A stretch of 64,000 nucleotides of DNA from Bifidobacterium dentium JCM 1195 = DSM 20436 (GTDB taxonomy: Bacteria > Actinomycetota > Actinomycetes > Actinomycetales > Bifidobacteriaceae): assembly GCF_001042595.1 (NCBI RefSeq), contig NZ_AP012326.1, positions 2,046,001 to 2,110,000 of the forward strand. Reading direction: 5' to 3'. Shown here piece by piece: positions 24,430 through 32,420 of the stretch. Below the pieces are notes generated by a model, which worked only from the letters and a program-made list of their open reading frames with translations, made no database searches and had not been told where the DNA came from. How positions within the stretch are numbered: the stretch's first letter is position 1; each line of letters begins with the position of its first letter. Both the position numbers and the translations under genes were made by a program.

Positions 24430-24792
24430 ATGGCAACGCATGCAGTCACCTCTGAGAACTTCAACGAGGTCATCGAGGGCAACGATCTCGTATTCGTGGA
24501 TTTCTGGGCCACCTGGTGCGGCCCGTGCCGCGCGTTCGGACCGACTTTCGAAAAGGCGAGCGAAGCGAACCCCGACATCTATTTCGCCAAGGTCGATATC
24601 GATCAGAATCCTGATCTCGCTCAGGCGGCCAAGGTACAGGCCGTTCCGACGCTGATGGTCGTCAAGAAGCAGCAGATCGTGTTCCAGCAGGCCGGCGCCC
24701 TGCGCGCCTCCGATCTGGATGATCTGATCGGACAGGCCAAGGCGTTGGATGTGAACGCCGCAGCTTCCGGCCGCACCGGAGCCGAACAGTAG
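24430..24792 (+). CDS. Thioredoxin
   Basis: A 120-residue cytoplasmic thiol-disulfide oxidoreductase with the canonical redox centre FWATWCGPCRAF (cysteines near residues 34 and 37), the buried aspartate region DLVFVDFWA, and the cis-proline loop VQAVPTLMVV. The last 15 residues are a short polar tail beyond the fold (VNAAASGRTGAEQ). It is transcribed divergently from the DUF4916 gene. A hairpin lies shortly after its stop. Whether it is the main thioredoxin or a secondary one cannot be told, since no reductase gene is in the window. Confidence 0.93.
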   Translation: MATHAVTSENFNEVIEGNDLVFVDFWATWCGPCRAFGPTFEKASEANPDIYFAKVDIDQNPDLAQAAKVQAVPTLMVVKKQQIVFQQAGALRASDLDDLIGQAKALDVNAAASGRTGAEQ

Positions 24793-24820
24793 GCGGAAGT
24801 ACCCCCACAACGGCAATGCA

Positions 24821-24858
24821 CGCCCGTCGCGATCGACAAGACATGATTGCGACGGGCG
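24821..24858 (+). terminator. Hairpin after the thioredoxin gene
   Basis: A 10-bp inverted repeat CGCCCGTCGC (24821-24830) / GCGACGGGCG (24849-24858) begins 29 bases past the stop codon. It lacks a strong T-run, so termination may be partial. Confidence 0.45.
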
Positions 24859-25009
24859 TTCGCATGTACCCCCGTGTATCTTCGGCTGCCGATAATCGAG
24901 CGCTTAGGGTAAACTGCTCTTTTAGATGCGCGCATTCCGGCGAAGCCTTTGCGGCCGCGTGCAGAACCCGAATTCGTCGAGGCCCATGAAGTCGCTTTAT
25001 AGGAGCAGA

Positions 25010-26020
25010 ATGGCTAACCACAGCAAGCATGGACGCCCGTTTACCCTGAGCCTGCCGAACAGGTCCCAGTGTGTGAAGATCGTCGCAACGTTCGCGGCGG
25101 TGGGGCTGCTGGCTACCGGTGGCATTATTTCACGTAGTTTCTATACGTCATCCACCCAGGCGGAGCCGACCACGCGTGTCACCGCCTATTCCGCCACCGA
25201 TGCCGAAGCGTCCCGTGGCAACGCCCGTGAGGCTCTCGGCGGTGATACCGCATATGTCACCGTGAAGATCAACGGCAAGTCCCGCGTGGTGCCGGGCACC
25301 AATTTCACCAACGTCAAGTCCGTGCTGGAAGCCGGCAACATCACGCTTGAACCGGAAGACACCGTCTCCCCGTCGCTGACCACCAAAGTCGATGAGAAGA
25401 CCGTAATCACCGTCAGCCGTGCAGGTGCTTCCGTCGAGGTCTCCGACTCGTCGATCGCATTCAATGTCGTGAAGAAGGAGACTTCCTCCCTGCCGAAGGG
25501 CCAGGAGAAGGTCGAGACCGAAGGCGAGGAAGGCGTGATGGAATCCACGAACCTCGTAACTCGCTCCGGTGACACCGTCATCTCCTCGAATATGATCAGC
25601 TCGTACGTGAAGAAAGCTCCGGTCGACAAGGTGGTTCTCGTCGGTACCGGCTCCACTTCCACGTCATCGTCGTCTTCTTCGTCCAGCAGCACCGCTTCGG
25701 TCGGGACCACCGTGCCGGCTGGCGAGATGCAGCAGTGGGCCCATGACTATCTGATTTCCAACGGTTATACCGAGGCCGATTTCACCGCGACCGTGTACAT
25801 CATCTCGCATGAATCCGGCTGGAGCGTGTCCGCCACGAATCCAAGTTCCGGCGCGTATGGCCTGCCGCAGGCACTGCCCGGCAGCAAGATGGTCAGCGCC
25901 GGCGCCGACTGGGCCACCAACTACCAGACCCAGCTCAAGTGGTTCTGGGGTTACTGCGCCTCACGCTACGGCTCCATTCAAGGTGCCTACAGCTATTGGC
26001 TCGCCCATAAGTGCTACTGA
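25010..26020 (+). CDS. Secreted G5-domain protein with lysozyme-like C-terminus (Rpf-like)
   Basis: A 336-residue exported wall protein, probably a muralytic enzyme. A basic N-terminus precedes a membrane or signal helix (CVKIVATFAAVGLLATGGII, about residues 23-42). A G5 domain at about residues 115-190 has repeated strand patterns (VEVSDSSIAFNVVKKE, then QEKVETEGEEGVMES). A serine run linker follows, and then an aggregation-promoting-factor/transglycosylase-like domain with ISHESGWSVSATNPSSGAYG (catalytic Glu in HESGW) and GLPQALPGSKM. The architecture resembles RpfB. AGGAGCAGA before ATG 25010 decides the start. A strong terminator follows. Confidence 0.88.
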   Translation: MANHSKHGRPFTLSLPNRSQCVKIVATFAAVGLLATGGIISRSFYTSSTQAEPTTRVTAYSATDAEASRGNAREALGGDTAYVTVKINGKSRVVPGTNFTNVKSVLEAGNITLEPEDTVSPSLTTKVDEKTVITVSRAGASVEVSDSSIAFNVVKKETSSLPKGQEKVETEGEEGVMESTNLVTRSGDTVISSNMISSYVKKAPVDKVVLVGTGSTSTSSSSSSSSSTASVGTTVPAGEMQQWAHDYLISNGYTEADFTATVYIISHESGWSVSATNPSSGAYGLPQALPGSKMVSAGADWATNYQTQLKWFWGYCASRYGSIQGAYSYWLAHKCY

Positions 26021-26039
26021 TTTTCACATCAAAGACCGC

Positions 26040-26072
26040 AAATCCCGCACGCGCAAACGTGCGGGATTTTTT
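26040..26072 (+). terminator. Intrinsic terminator of the G5-domain gene
   Basis: A perfect 12-bp stem AAATCCCGCACG / CGTGCGGGATTT with a 6-base loop runs into a six-T tract, 19 bases after the stop codon. Confidence 0.9.
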
Positions 26073-26209
26073 CATACGTCGATCGCAGGTCCGGTCACCT
26101 CACCCCAGGCGGCGGAGACGATATCTTGCGAACCGTGCCGAAAATGGCACCCCTTCTCGATATACTTGAGCTGTTTATGCCATTTCTCGAGAGTTAAGGT
26201 AATCCGCAT

Positions 26210-28168
26210 ATGCGCGTCTTGTTCGTATGCACCGGCAACATCTGTCGCTCCCCCATGGGGGAACTGCTGTTCCGTATGTATACTGCCGGAACGTCCATTG
26301 AAGTGGATAGTGCCGGCACGCATAGTCTGATCGGTCACGAGATCGACGATTCAAGCGCCGCATTGCTTACGTCGGCCGGCATCGACTCCTCTGCATTCCG
26401 CTCCAAGCAACTGACCCGCCAGATTGCACAGGAATGCGACCTGATACTCTGTTTTGAGGAAGAGCAGCTCCATAATATCGTTGGCATTGCGCCTGCCGCC
26501 GTACACTATACGTTCACGCTGCCGGATTTTTCGAATATGTGCGCCTATTGTGCCCAGCAGAACATGATTGAAGGCTTCACGTTGCCGGAGCGCCTGCAGT
26601 CGGTAATCGCACAAGCCACGACGATTCGACCGATGCTGCCGCAAGCCGCCACCATCGCCGACCCGTATCGCAAGGATTTTTCCGCTTTTCGCAGGGCCGT
26701 GGATGCCACAGATACCGCCATCCGCAATATTATGAAGTCGTTGAGCTTCGGCACGTCCGCTTCCGCGATGGATATGCTACCGTTGACCGCTTCGCTTGCC
26801 GATGCCTCGAATCCGCCATATTACCGTGGTGACGTGATGGCCGGAAACTGGTCATGGCCGATCATGCCGTTCGATAACGCCATAGTACCGGTAGGTGTGG
26901 CTGAAAAGAGCGACGGCACCGAAACGATCGCCGATTCTTTGAAGACAACAATGATCAGGCCGGATGGCAACGATACTATCGCACTACCGACTGGAGTTCC
27001 TTCCGAGGCCGGTCATGCCAGCAATACCGATGCGATGCCGCAAATCACCGAGGATACGTCTATTCGCGACGTGGCGGTGAATGCGGAGTCCCGGAGCCGC
27101 AAGCGGCGAATCATCCTGATCGTGTCTGCGGCCGTCGTATTGGCTTTGGCCGCAACCGGCGGCACCGTATTCTGGCATCATACGCAGACCGTGGCCAGAC
27201 AGAATGCATTCAGTTCCTGCAAGAAGTCGGCGTCCCGTTATGCGAAGGTCAAAAAGCAGTATGATTCCGCGATTCAGAGCGCGAACTTGCTTACCGCGAT
27301 TCCCGCAAGCGAACTGACCGACGCAAGCACCGTCGACACGTTGAAGTCGGAGCTTACCTCCGCTTATGATTTCATTCCGACCACACAGTGTGTGGCTTCG
27401 CTTTCGACCGCGAATCTGACACAGGCCACGGAGCAGAACAGTAAGAACGCCGCCGCCATGGAAAAAACGTTGAAGTCGTTGACGAAGGCCTCCAACGCCG
27501 TAACCAAGGCGCATGACGCACAAGCCGCTTCTAGCGTAAGTGCCGCCAAGCAGGCCCTCCAGACTACCATCGAGCAGGCCACGAAGCTGTTGGAATCCAG
27601 CAAAGACAACGTGGCCGACGAACAGACCCGAACCGATCTGCAGAAGGCGATAGACGACGCCAACACCCTCCTGCAGAATGATGACGGGACCATCGAGCAA
27701 CTCACCAAGGCACGTGAGGTGATTGACAAGGCCATACAGGCTGTCACCGATTCCGTGGCGCAACATAACGCCGACAGCCAAGTGTACGAGAAGTCACAGC
27801 AGACTACGAACAGTTCGAATAGCAGGCAGCAGACCTACTACAATCCGAGCGAATACAAGACGAACGCTTCAACGGAAACGCACGGCACCAATGGCAACAA
27901 TAATACAAACTCCAACTCCGGAAACAAGCTGACGCCGACCAGCAAACCGACTGTGTCTCCGACTGCGCCACTGAATCCATCCATCGATCCGACCCAAAAT
28001 CCCGAGCCCACTCCAGAGCCAACCGTCAATCCCTCACCTACAGTGAATCCCGAACCCACTCCGGAACCTACGACCGATCCCACCGAGGAACCGAATCCAA
28101 GCCCGACCGAATCCCCGGATTCAGGTTCGGACGCTCCATCTCTTTCCTCCGTGGACGCGGATAAATAG
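26210..28168 (+). CDS. Low-molecular-weight tyrosine phosphatase fused to a membrane-anchored ectodomain
   Basis: A 652-residue chimera. Residues 1 to about 160 form a cytoplasmic low-molecular-weight protein tyrosine phosphatase with the P-loop VCTGNICRSPMGE and the acid loop ADPYRKDF. A polar linker follows to about residue 295. One membrane helix (IILIVSAAVVLALAATGGTV, about 302-321) places the rest outside: a helical module with two cysteines (FSSCKKS and TTQC) and FIVAR-like heptads, then a Pro/Thr/Glu-rich wall-spanning tail (about 580-652) with no LPXTG motif. Phosphatases of this class often control capsule tyrosine kinases; here the fusion suggests an outside sensor or tether, which is inference. 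It opens the polysaccharide region. Confidence 0.85.
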   Translation: MRVLFVCTGNICRSPMGELLFRMYTAGTSIEVDSAGTHSLIGHEIDDSSAALLTSAGIDSSAFRSKQLTRQIAQECDLILCFEEEQLHNIVGIAPAAVHYTFTLPDFSNMCAYCAQQNMIEGFTLPERLQSVIAQATTIRPMLPQAATIADPYRKDFSAFRRAVDATDTAIRNIMKSLSFGTSASAMDMLPLTASLADASNPPYYRGDVMAGNWSWPIMPFDNAIVPVGVAEKSDGTETIADSLKTTMIRPDGNDTIALPTGVPSEAGHASNTDAMPQITEDTSIRDVAVNAESRSRKRRIILIVSAAVVLALAATGGTVFWHHTQTVARQNAFSSCKKSASRYAKVKKQYDSAIQSANLLTAIPASELTDASTVDTLKSELTSAYDFIPTTQCVASLSTANLTQATEQNSKNAAAMEKTLKSLTKASNAVTKAHDAQAASSVSAAKQALQTTIEQATKLLESSKDNVADEQTRTDLQKAIDDANTLLQNDDGTIEQLTKAREVIDKAIQAVTDSVAQHNADSQVYEKSQQTTNSSNSRQQTYYNPSEYKTNASTETHGTNGNNNTNSNSGNKLTPTSKPTVSPTAPLNPSIDPTQNPEPTPEPTVNPSPTVNPEPTPEPTTDPTEEPNPSPTESPDSGSDAPSLSSVDADK

Positions 28169-28184
28169 TTGGAATACGTACCTA

Positions 28185-28231
28185 AACAAAAGCGAGTGGT
28201 GCGACTATCCTGGCGGTAGCCGCACCACTCG
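28185..28231 (-). terminator. Terminator of the DUF4012 gene
   Basis: An 11-bp inverted repeat CGAGTGGTGCG (28193-28203) / CGCACCACTCG (28221-28231) lies between two convergent genes. On the minus strand it runs into CTTTTGTTT, so it best serves the DUF4012 gene. Confidence 0.65.
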
Positions 28232-28256
28232 TACGTCAGGGGTTGCCCGTACGCAA

Positions 28257-30149
28257 TCACTCTTTGGTCTTATCCTCATAGACGATTTGCGGCGTATAAG
28301 GCACTGGCGTCTCGTCAAGTTTCAAATCGGACGCCCCTGCAGCTGTCGTCACATTATACTCCACGACCGCAGTACATCCAGGGTCGATGAGCACGCCGAC
28401 ATTGGTGTAATAGTCACGCCCATCCGACTTGATTTTGCTGAACTGCTCACCTTCCTGTACGCGGGAGGCGGAGTTGTTGCTGACCTTGATGTCGGAGACA
28501 CTGCCACCAGCCGGAGGCTCGATCACGTAGATGTGCCAAAGCACGCCTGGCTGGGCTTTGCTAATCATGACGGTCGCAAAGGCCCTTTCCTCGTCGGACA
28601 TGTCACCTTGTGCGATAAGATCTTCAAAGAAACTTGTGGGGAAGGTGGAGGTGATGTATTCCGGAGTGGACTCCACTTCCTCCGGCTTCATCGAGTTGGC
28701 GATGGTATAACTCACATGCCATGTGGTGGTGCCATCCTGGTTGATCTTCATTTTGGTCACCACTGCGCTGCGTTTGGCATACCAATCCATCTTCGACCAG
28801 CCCATCTCATTGACGAACAGTCCTGTTTCCGGCTGCTTCGGGTCGTTGGATAGCTCTCCATTCCATTCACTCTTGCCGGAATCAACGAAACCGACGTTGT
28901 AGATATGGCGCTGCTGGCCCAGTACGGACATGGTTTTAACCAAGGAAAACATGTTTTTGGCGTCAAATGATCCGAATACCTTCTGCATAATCAGCTGGGC
29001 GGATTCCTTGAAGAACGCATCCTGCTGATTCTGGTCTGGAATATCGCGGTAGACGGTATTCGACAGGTATTGTGCCGTGTTGTTCCCGTCGAGTTGAACG
29101 CCGTTGCTAAGAGTCACTTCGCCGAGTATGCCCAATAAGCTCTGCAACGCATAAGGATCAAGAGACATCACACCTTTAATGGTGTCGTTGGCTCCAAAGG
29201 ACTGCTGCTTCCACACTCCGGTAGCATACTTGGCTACAATCGGAAAGTTCGGCGACACCGTTGCTATACGAATATCCCCACCATAATCGACGCCGAATTG
29301 GGAGATTGCATACATCTGATTGATTTGCTCAGTGCCGTCTATGTCGCCGACAAGCTGGAATTCCGAATCAGAATGGAACTCCCCCACGGAGATTTTGCCA
29401 TCTTCGACATCCAATGATCCGATAGAGCCGGGAACCCCACCCGCTGCCTGAGCCTCCGCGTTACTCTGCACCATAATCAGGTACTTTCCTTCGCCACCAT
29501 CCACGAGTTGGGAGAACATGGACACGACTTTTGTCAGTTGATTGCTCTGATTGGCTACTTTGGCAAACAACGTGGTGCCAGTTTCCAACACGTTACGAAC
29601 CTTGCCGACATGCGATTCGGGGGCATTTTCCAAAGCCTTGGACTGCTTTTGGATTACCGTATTCGCCTGCACGATCGTGTCCGCCATCGATGACAGCGGC
29701 TTGACATTCAACGTACCGCCGGAGGCGATATCCTGCTGTTGTAGTTTCTCCAATGCATCGCTGACATTGGGGGCCACATCGTTGGACATGGTGTCCAGAG
29801 CCGTCACCGCAGTCCTTACCGCCGAGAAATCATCCCCGAAATAAGGAATCATTGTGCTTATACGCCATACAATGCCGTCCGTCTGAGATCGGGCTGCCTT
29901 GGTCTCCTGTTGAAGCTGCGCCATTTTATCGGCCAGAGCAGGCAAGGCGGATGGTATATCGGAGCCGATGGCCGACTGAACAATGGAAACCGCTTGAGTA
30001 GCGTGTCGTTTCACTTGCAGCACACTGCCGACCAGTAACGCACAGTAGATGACGATGACGCCAAGAACGGCGGCCACTGCGATGGCAACTTTTTTTGCGG
30101 CACCGCCTTTTGCCATCCTCTTTATTCGACTAGTAGCATGATTAGCCAT
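28257..30149 (-). CDS. DUF4012 membrane-anchored protein
   Basis: A 630-residue protein with a basic cytoplasmic N-terminus, one membrane helix (VAIAVAAVLGVIVIYCALLV, about residues 21-40) and a large extracytoplasmic part. The first 170 outer residues are helical and heptad-rich; beyond that lies the DUF4012 core, including YLIMVQSNAEAQAAGGVPGS and SLDPYALQSLLGILG. The family is common in actinobacterial polysaccharide loci, but its biochemical role is not established. It lies 40 bases downstream of the small membrane protein gene (30190-31041) on the same strand, so they form an operon. Envelope polymer assembly or attachment is a guess from context. Confidence 0.8.
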   Translation of the reverse strand: MANHATSRIKRMAKGGAAKKVAIAVAAVLGVIVIYCALLVGSVLQVKRHATQAVSIVQSAIGSDIPSALPALADKMAQLQQETKAARSQTDGIVWRISTMIPYFGDDFSAVRTAVTALDTMSNDVAPNVSDALEKLQQQDIASGGTLNVKPLSSMADTIVQANTVIQKQSKALENAPESHVGKVRNVLETGTTLFAKVANQSNQLTKVVSMFSQLVDGGEGKYLIMVQSNAEAQAAGGVPGSIGSLDVEDGKISVGEFHSDSEFQLVGDIDGTEQINQMYAISQFGVDYGGDIRIATVSPNFPIVAKYATGVWKQQSFGANDTIKGVMSLDPYALQSLLGILGEVTLSNGVQLDGNNTAQYLSNTVYRDIPDQNQQDAFFKESAQLIMQKVFGSFDAKNMFSLVKTMSVLGQQRHIYNVGFVDSGKSEWNGELSNDPKQPETGLFVNEMGWSKMDWYAKRSAVVTKMKINQDGTTTWHVSYTIANSMKPEEVESTPEYITSTFPTSFFEDLIAQGDMSDEERAFATVMISKAQPGVLWHIYVIEPPAGGSVSDIKVSNNSASRVQEGEQFSKIKSDGRDYYTNVGVLIDPGCTAVVEYNVTTAAGASDLKLDETPVPYTPQIVYEDKTKE

Positions 30150-30189
30150 ATCATTCCCCTCTCTCTTTGCCCATCACATGGCTATGTGT

Positions 30190-31041
30190 CTACTCGGAAA
30201 TAGCTGTCGCACTATATTTGTCGATGGCTTCCTGAAGCTTGTTGAGCTGATTGATGTATACGTTCGGATCAGCGGAAGCGGACGTGGTTGCTGTCTGCTG
30301 AGCATCGTTCAGAGCCGCGGACAAATCCTGACGGGCGTTCAAATCGTTGGAACGCACGGTACCGAGCACGCTCTGGCCATCATTGACCCTGTTGGCCAGA
30401 TCAGCCTTTGCCACGGCAACGTCACGGGCGTTTTTGGAACGTTCCACCGCAGTCTTGGCGCTCAGAATGTTCTCAATTTTGTCCCCCAATTCACGTGTGG
30501 CTGCAGTAATCTTTTCATCACTGGCCTGATTGTCCTCAGCCGAGGCTGACGCGTCGCAGCCGGTGTCGATCTTCGTCTTCTCATTGCCCTTGTCAACTGC
30601 AGTGCGCAAGTCAGCCACCGTCTGCGGATCCTGCACCTGATTTTCCGCAATCTGCAAATCGTCGGCCGCACCATCAACGGTCTTCTTCAAACGTTCCGTA
30701 TTGGATTGATAGATATCGACGGACTGTTGGCAGGAGCTCAGCACCTCCTGGTTATCGACATGCTGACGAAAACCAAATGCAAGACCCGTCACCACTACGG
30801 CGACTGCAACGATCGCGGCGACACCGACCAGCTCGCGGCGATGTCGGTATACGAATCCCTGCGGCTTCACTTCCGCCACGGAACCCCCGATAACACTAAC
30901 CGAAAGTCCTCTGGAAGCCCCTTCTCCGGCAAGTCGATCCTCCTCTGTTAAGGGAAAATCATACGTCGTCGTGACCCGTGCTCCGTGAGCCCCACCCGGA
31001 GCATGCACATCCGGCCATTCCTTGAACTCATTTCCCGTCAT
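30190..31041 (-). CDS. Single-pass membrane protein with helical ectodomain, paralogue of the phosphatase ectodomain
   Basis: A 283-residue protein: a cytoplasmic part of about 75 residues, one membrane helix (VGVAAIVAVAVVVTGLAFGF, about 72-91), and a helical outer part. The outer part aligns throughout with the outer module of the phosphatase fusion at 26210-28168: LSSCQQS against FSSCKKS just after the helix, DPQTVADLRTAVDK against DASTVDTLKSELTS, IDTGCDAS against PTTQCVAS, and a FIVAR-like end QLNKLQEAIDKY against QLTKAREVIDKA. It lacks a catalytic domain and a proline-rich tail. Its function is unknown. It is first in an operon with the DUF4012 gene and divergent from the GT4 at 31249. 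Confidence 0.75.
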   Translation of the reverse strand: MTGNEFKEWPDVHAPGGAHGARVTTTYDFPLTEEDRLAGEGASRGLSVSVIGGSVAEVKPQGFVYRHRRELVGVAAIVAVAVVVTGLAFGFRQHVDNQEVLSSCQQSVDIYQSNTERLKKTVDGAADDLQIAENQVQDPQTVADLRTAVDKGNEKTKIDTGCDASASAEDNQASDEKITAATRELGDKIENILSAKTAVERSKNARDVAVAKADLANRVNDGQSVLGTVRSNDLNARQDLSAALNDAQQTATTSASADPNVYINQLNKLQEAIDKYSATAISE

Positions 31042-31248
31042 ACTCCACTAATCCCTTCTGACGTTTCCGACTGTCCTCCCGCACATTATACGGATGTCCC
31101 ACCACAAAAAGGGGAGTCCGACAACAACCTTGCGCACACATTTAAAGGTGAATACGAAAACATACTTAGGGGAAAGTATCATACGTGTAACGGGGGATGC
31201 GGAAACCACCCTAGCATACAAATTTTGGAGAACATTCAAGGGGAGAGC

Positions 31249-32403
31249 ATGACCGAGGCCAAGAAGAAACTGCTCATCGTGCAAGAGGCCATGGGTGGCT
31301 GCGGCCGTAACGTCGTGGATATCGTCACCGGCATCGACCACAGCAGGTTCGACGTGACGGTCGCCTACGGAACCGGCCGACTTGATGATTATTACCGCAA
31401 GGCCCTGCCCGAAATGGAAAACCATGCGACGCTCATCCCCATCCCCGAACTGATCCGGGATATTTCCGCACCGAACGATATCAAGGCATGGTTACGCGTG
31501 CATGCTCTCATCAAGCAAATCAAGCCCGATATTCTGCACTGCCATAGCTCGAAAGCGGGCGTCATCGGCCGCTCCGCAGTCATTGGAAGCCGTGTGGCGA
31601 AAGTATTCTACACACCTCACGCCTACGCGTTCCAGGCTCGGGAATTTTCCAAACCCAAAAAGTTGCTGTTTGTGATGCTCGAACGAATGTTCAGCCACCT
31701 ATTCACTACCTGTACATTCAACGTCTCTACCGGCGAACGCGATATCGCATTGCAGTATGGGATTGACGATCCGAATAAATTCAAGGTCATCTATAACGGC
31801 ATTCCCGATATCGCATTGCCGTCGCGCGAGGAGGCGTTGCAGTCGCTGGGATTGTCCGGTTTGCCGCAGGACGCGATTATCGTCGGTTCGACCGTACGCC
31901 TGGCGGCACAGAAGGATCCAATGACATTCGCGAGAATCGCCAAGATGGTCGTCGAGCGTGATCCGCGTGCGCATTTTGTTTGCGTAGGCGACGGAGATCT
32001 GCAGGATGATGTGGCGAGGTTCGTCGAAGACAACGATCTTGGCGGTAACGTACATTTGCTCGGCTACCGGGATGATGCGGAGCGTGTCGTCACGGCGTTC
32101 GACGTGTATCTGTTGACTTCACTGTATGAGGGTCTGCCATATTCGTTGGTTGAGTCATTGCGTGCCGGCGTGCCGATCGTGGCTACGAATGTGACCGGCA
32201 GCAACGAAGTGGTGAGGCCCGGTGTGAACGGCTACCTGTTCGAGGTGGGGAATGTGGAGGATGGCGCACGCCAAGTGGAACGCGTCATCGCTGAACGGTC
32301 TTGCAATGGCAGGTTCTCTCCTGATGCCGTTCGTAATACGTATCTCGACAAGTTCACGTCGGAACGTATGCTTGACGGCGTGCAGCAAAGCTATCTAGAC
32401 TGA
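31249..32403 (+). CDS. Glycosyltransferase family 4
   Basis: A 384-residue GT-B fold enzyme that would add a sugar from a nucleotide donor to a lipid-linked glycan at the inner membrane face. The N-terminal domain has EAMGGCGRNV (acceptor-side glycine loop) and ILHCHSSKAGVIGR. The C-terminal donor domain has IIVGSTVRLAAQKDP and the E-x7-E motif in SLYEGLPYSLVESLRAGVP. The start at 31249 is set by GGGGAGAGC; a longer upstream frame to 30985 covers the promoter region of the divergent gene. It is separated from its minus-strand neighbour by only 17 bases at the 3-prime ends. Confidence 0.9.
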   Translation: MTEAKKKLLIVQEAMGGCGRNVVDIVTGIDHSRFDVTVAYGTGRLDDYYRKALPEMENHATLIPIPELIRDISAPNDIKAWLRVHALIKQIKPDILHCHSSKAGVIGRSAVIGSRVAKVFYTPHAYAFQAREFSKPKKLLFVMLERMFSHLFTTCTFNVSTGERDIALQYGIDDPNKFKVIYNGIPDIALPSREEALQSLGLSGLPQDAIIVGSTVRLAAQKDPMTFARIAKMVVERDPRAHFVCVGDGDLQDDVARFVEDNDLGGNVHLLGYRDDAERVVTAFDVYLLTSLYEGLPYSLVESLRAGVPIVATNVTGSNEVVRPGVNGYLFEVGNVEDGARQVERVIAERSCNGRFSPDAVRNTYLDKFTSERMLDGVQQSYLD

Positions 32404-32420
32404 ACGGTGGCCTGTGACGT

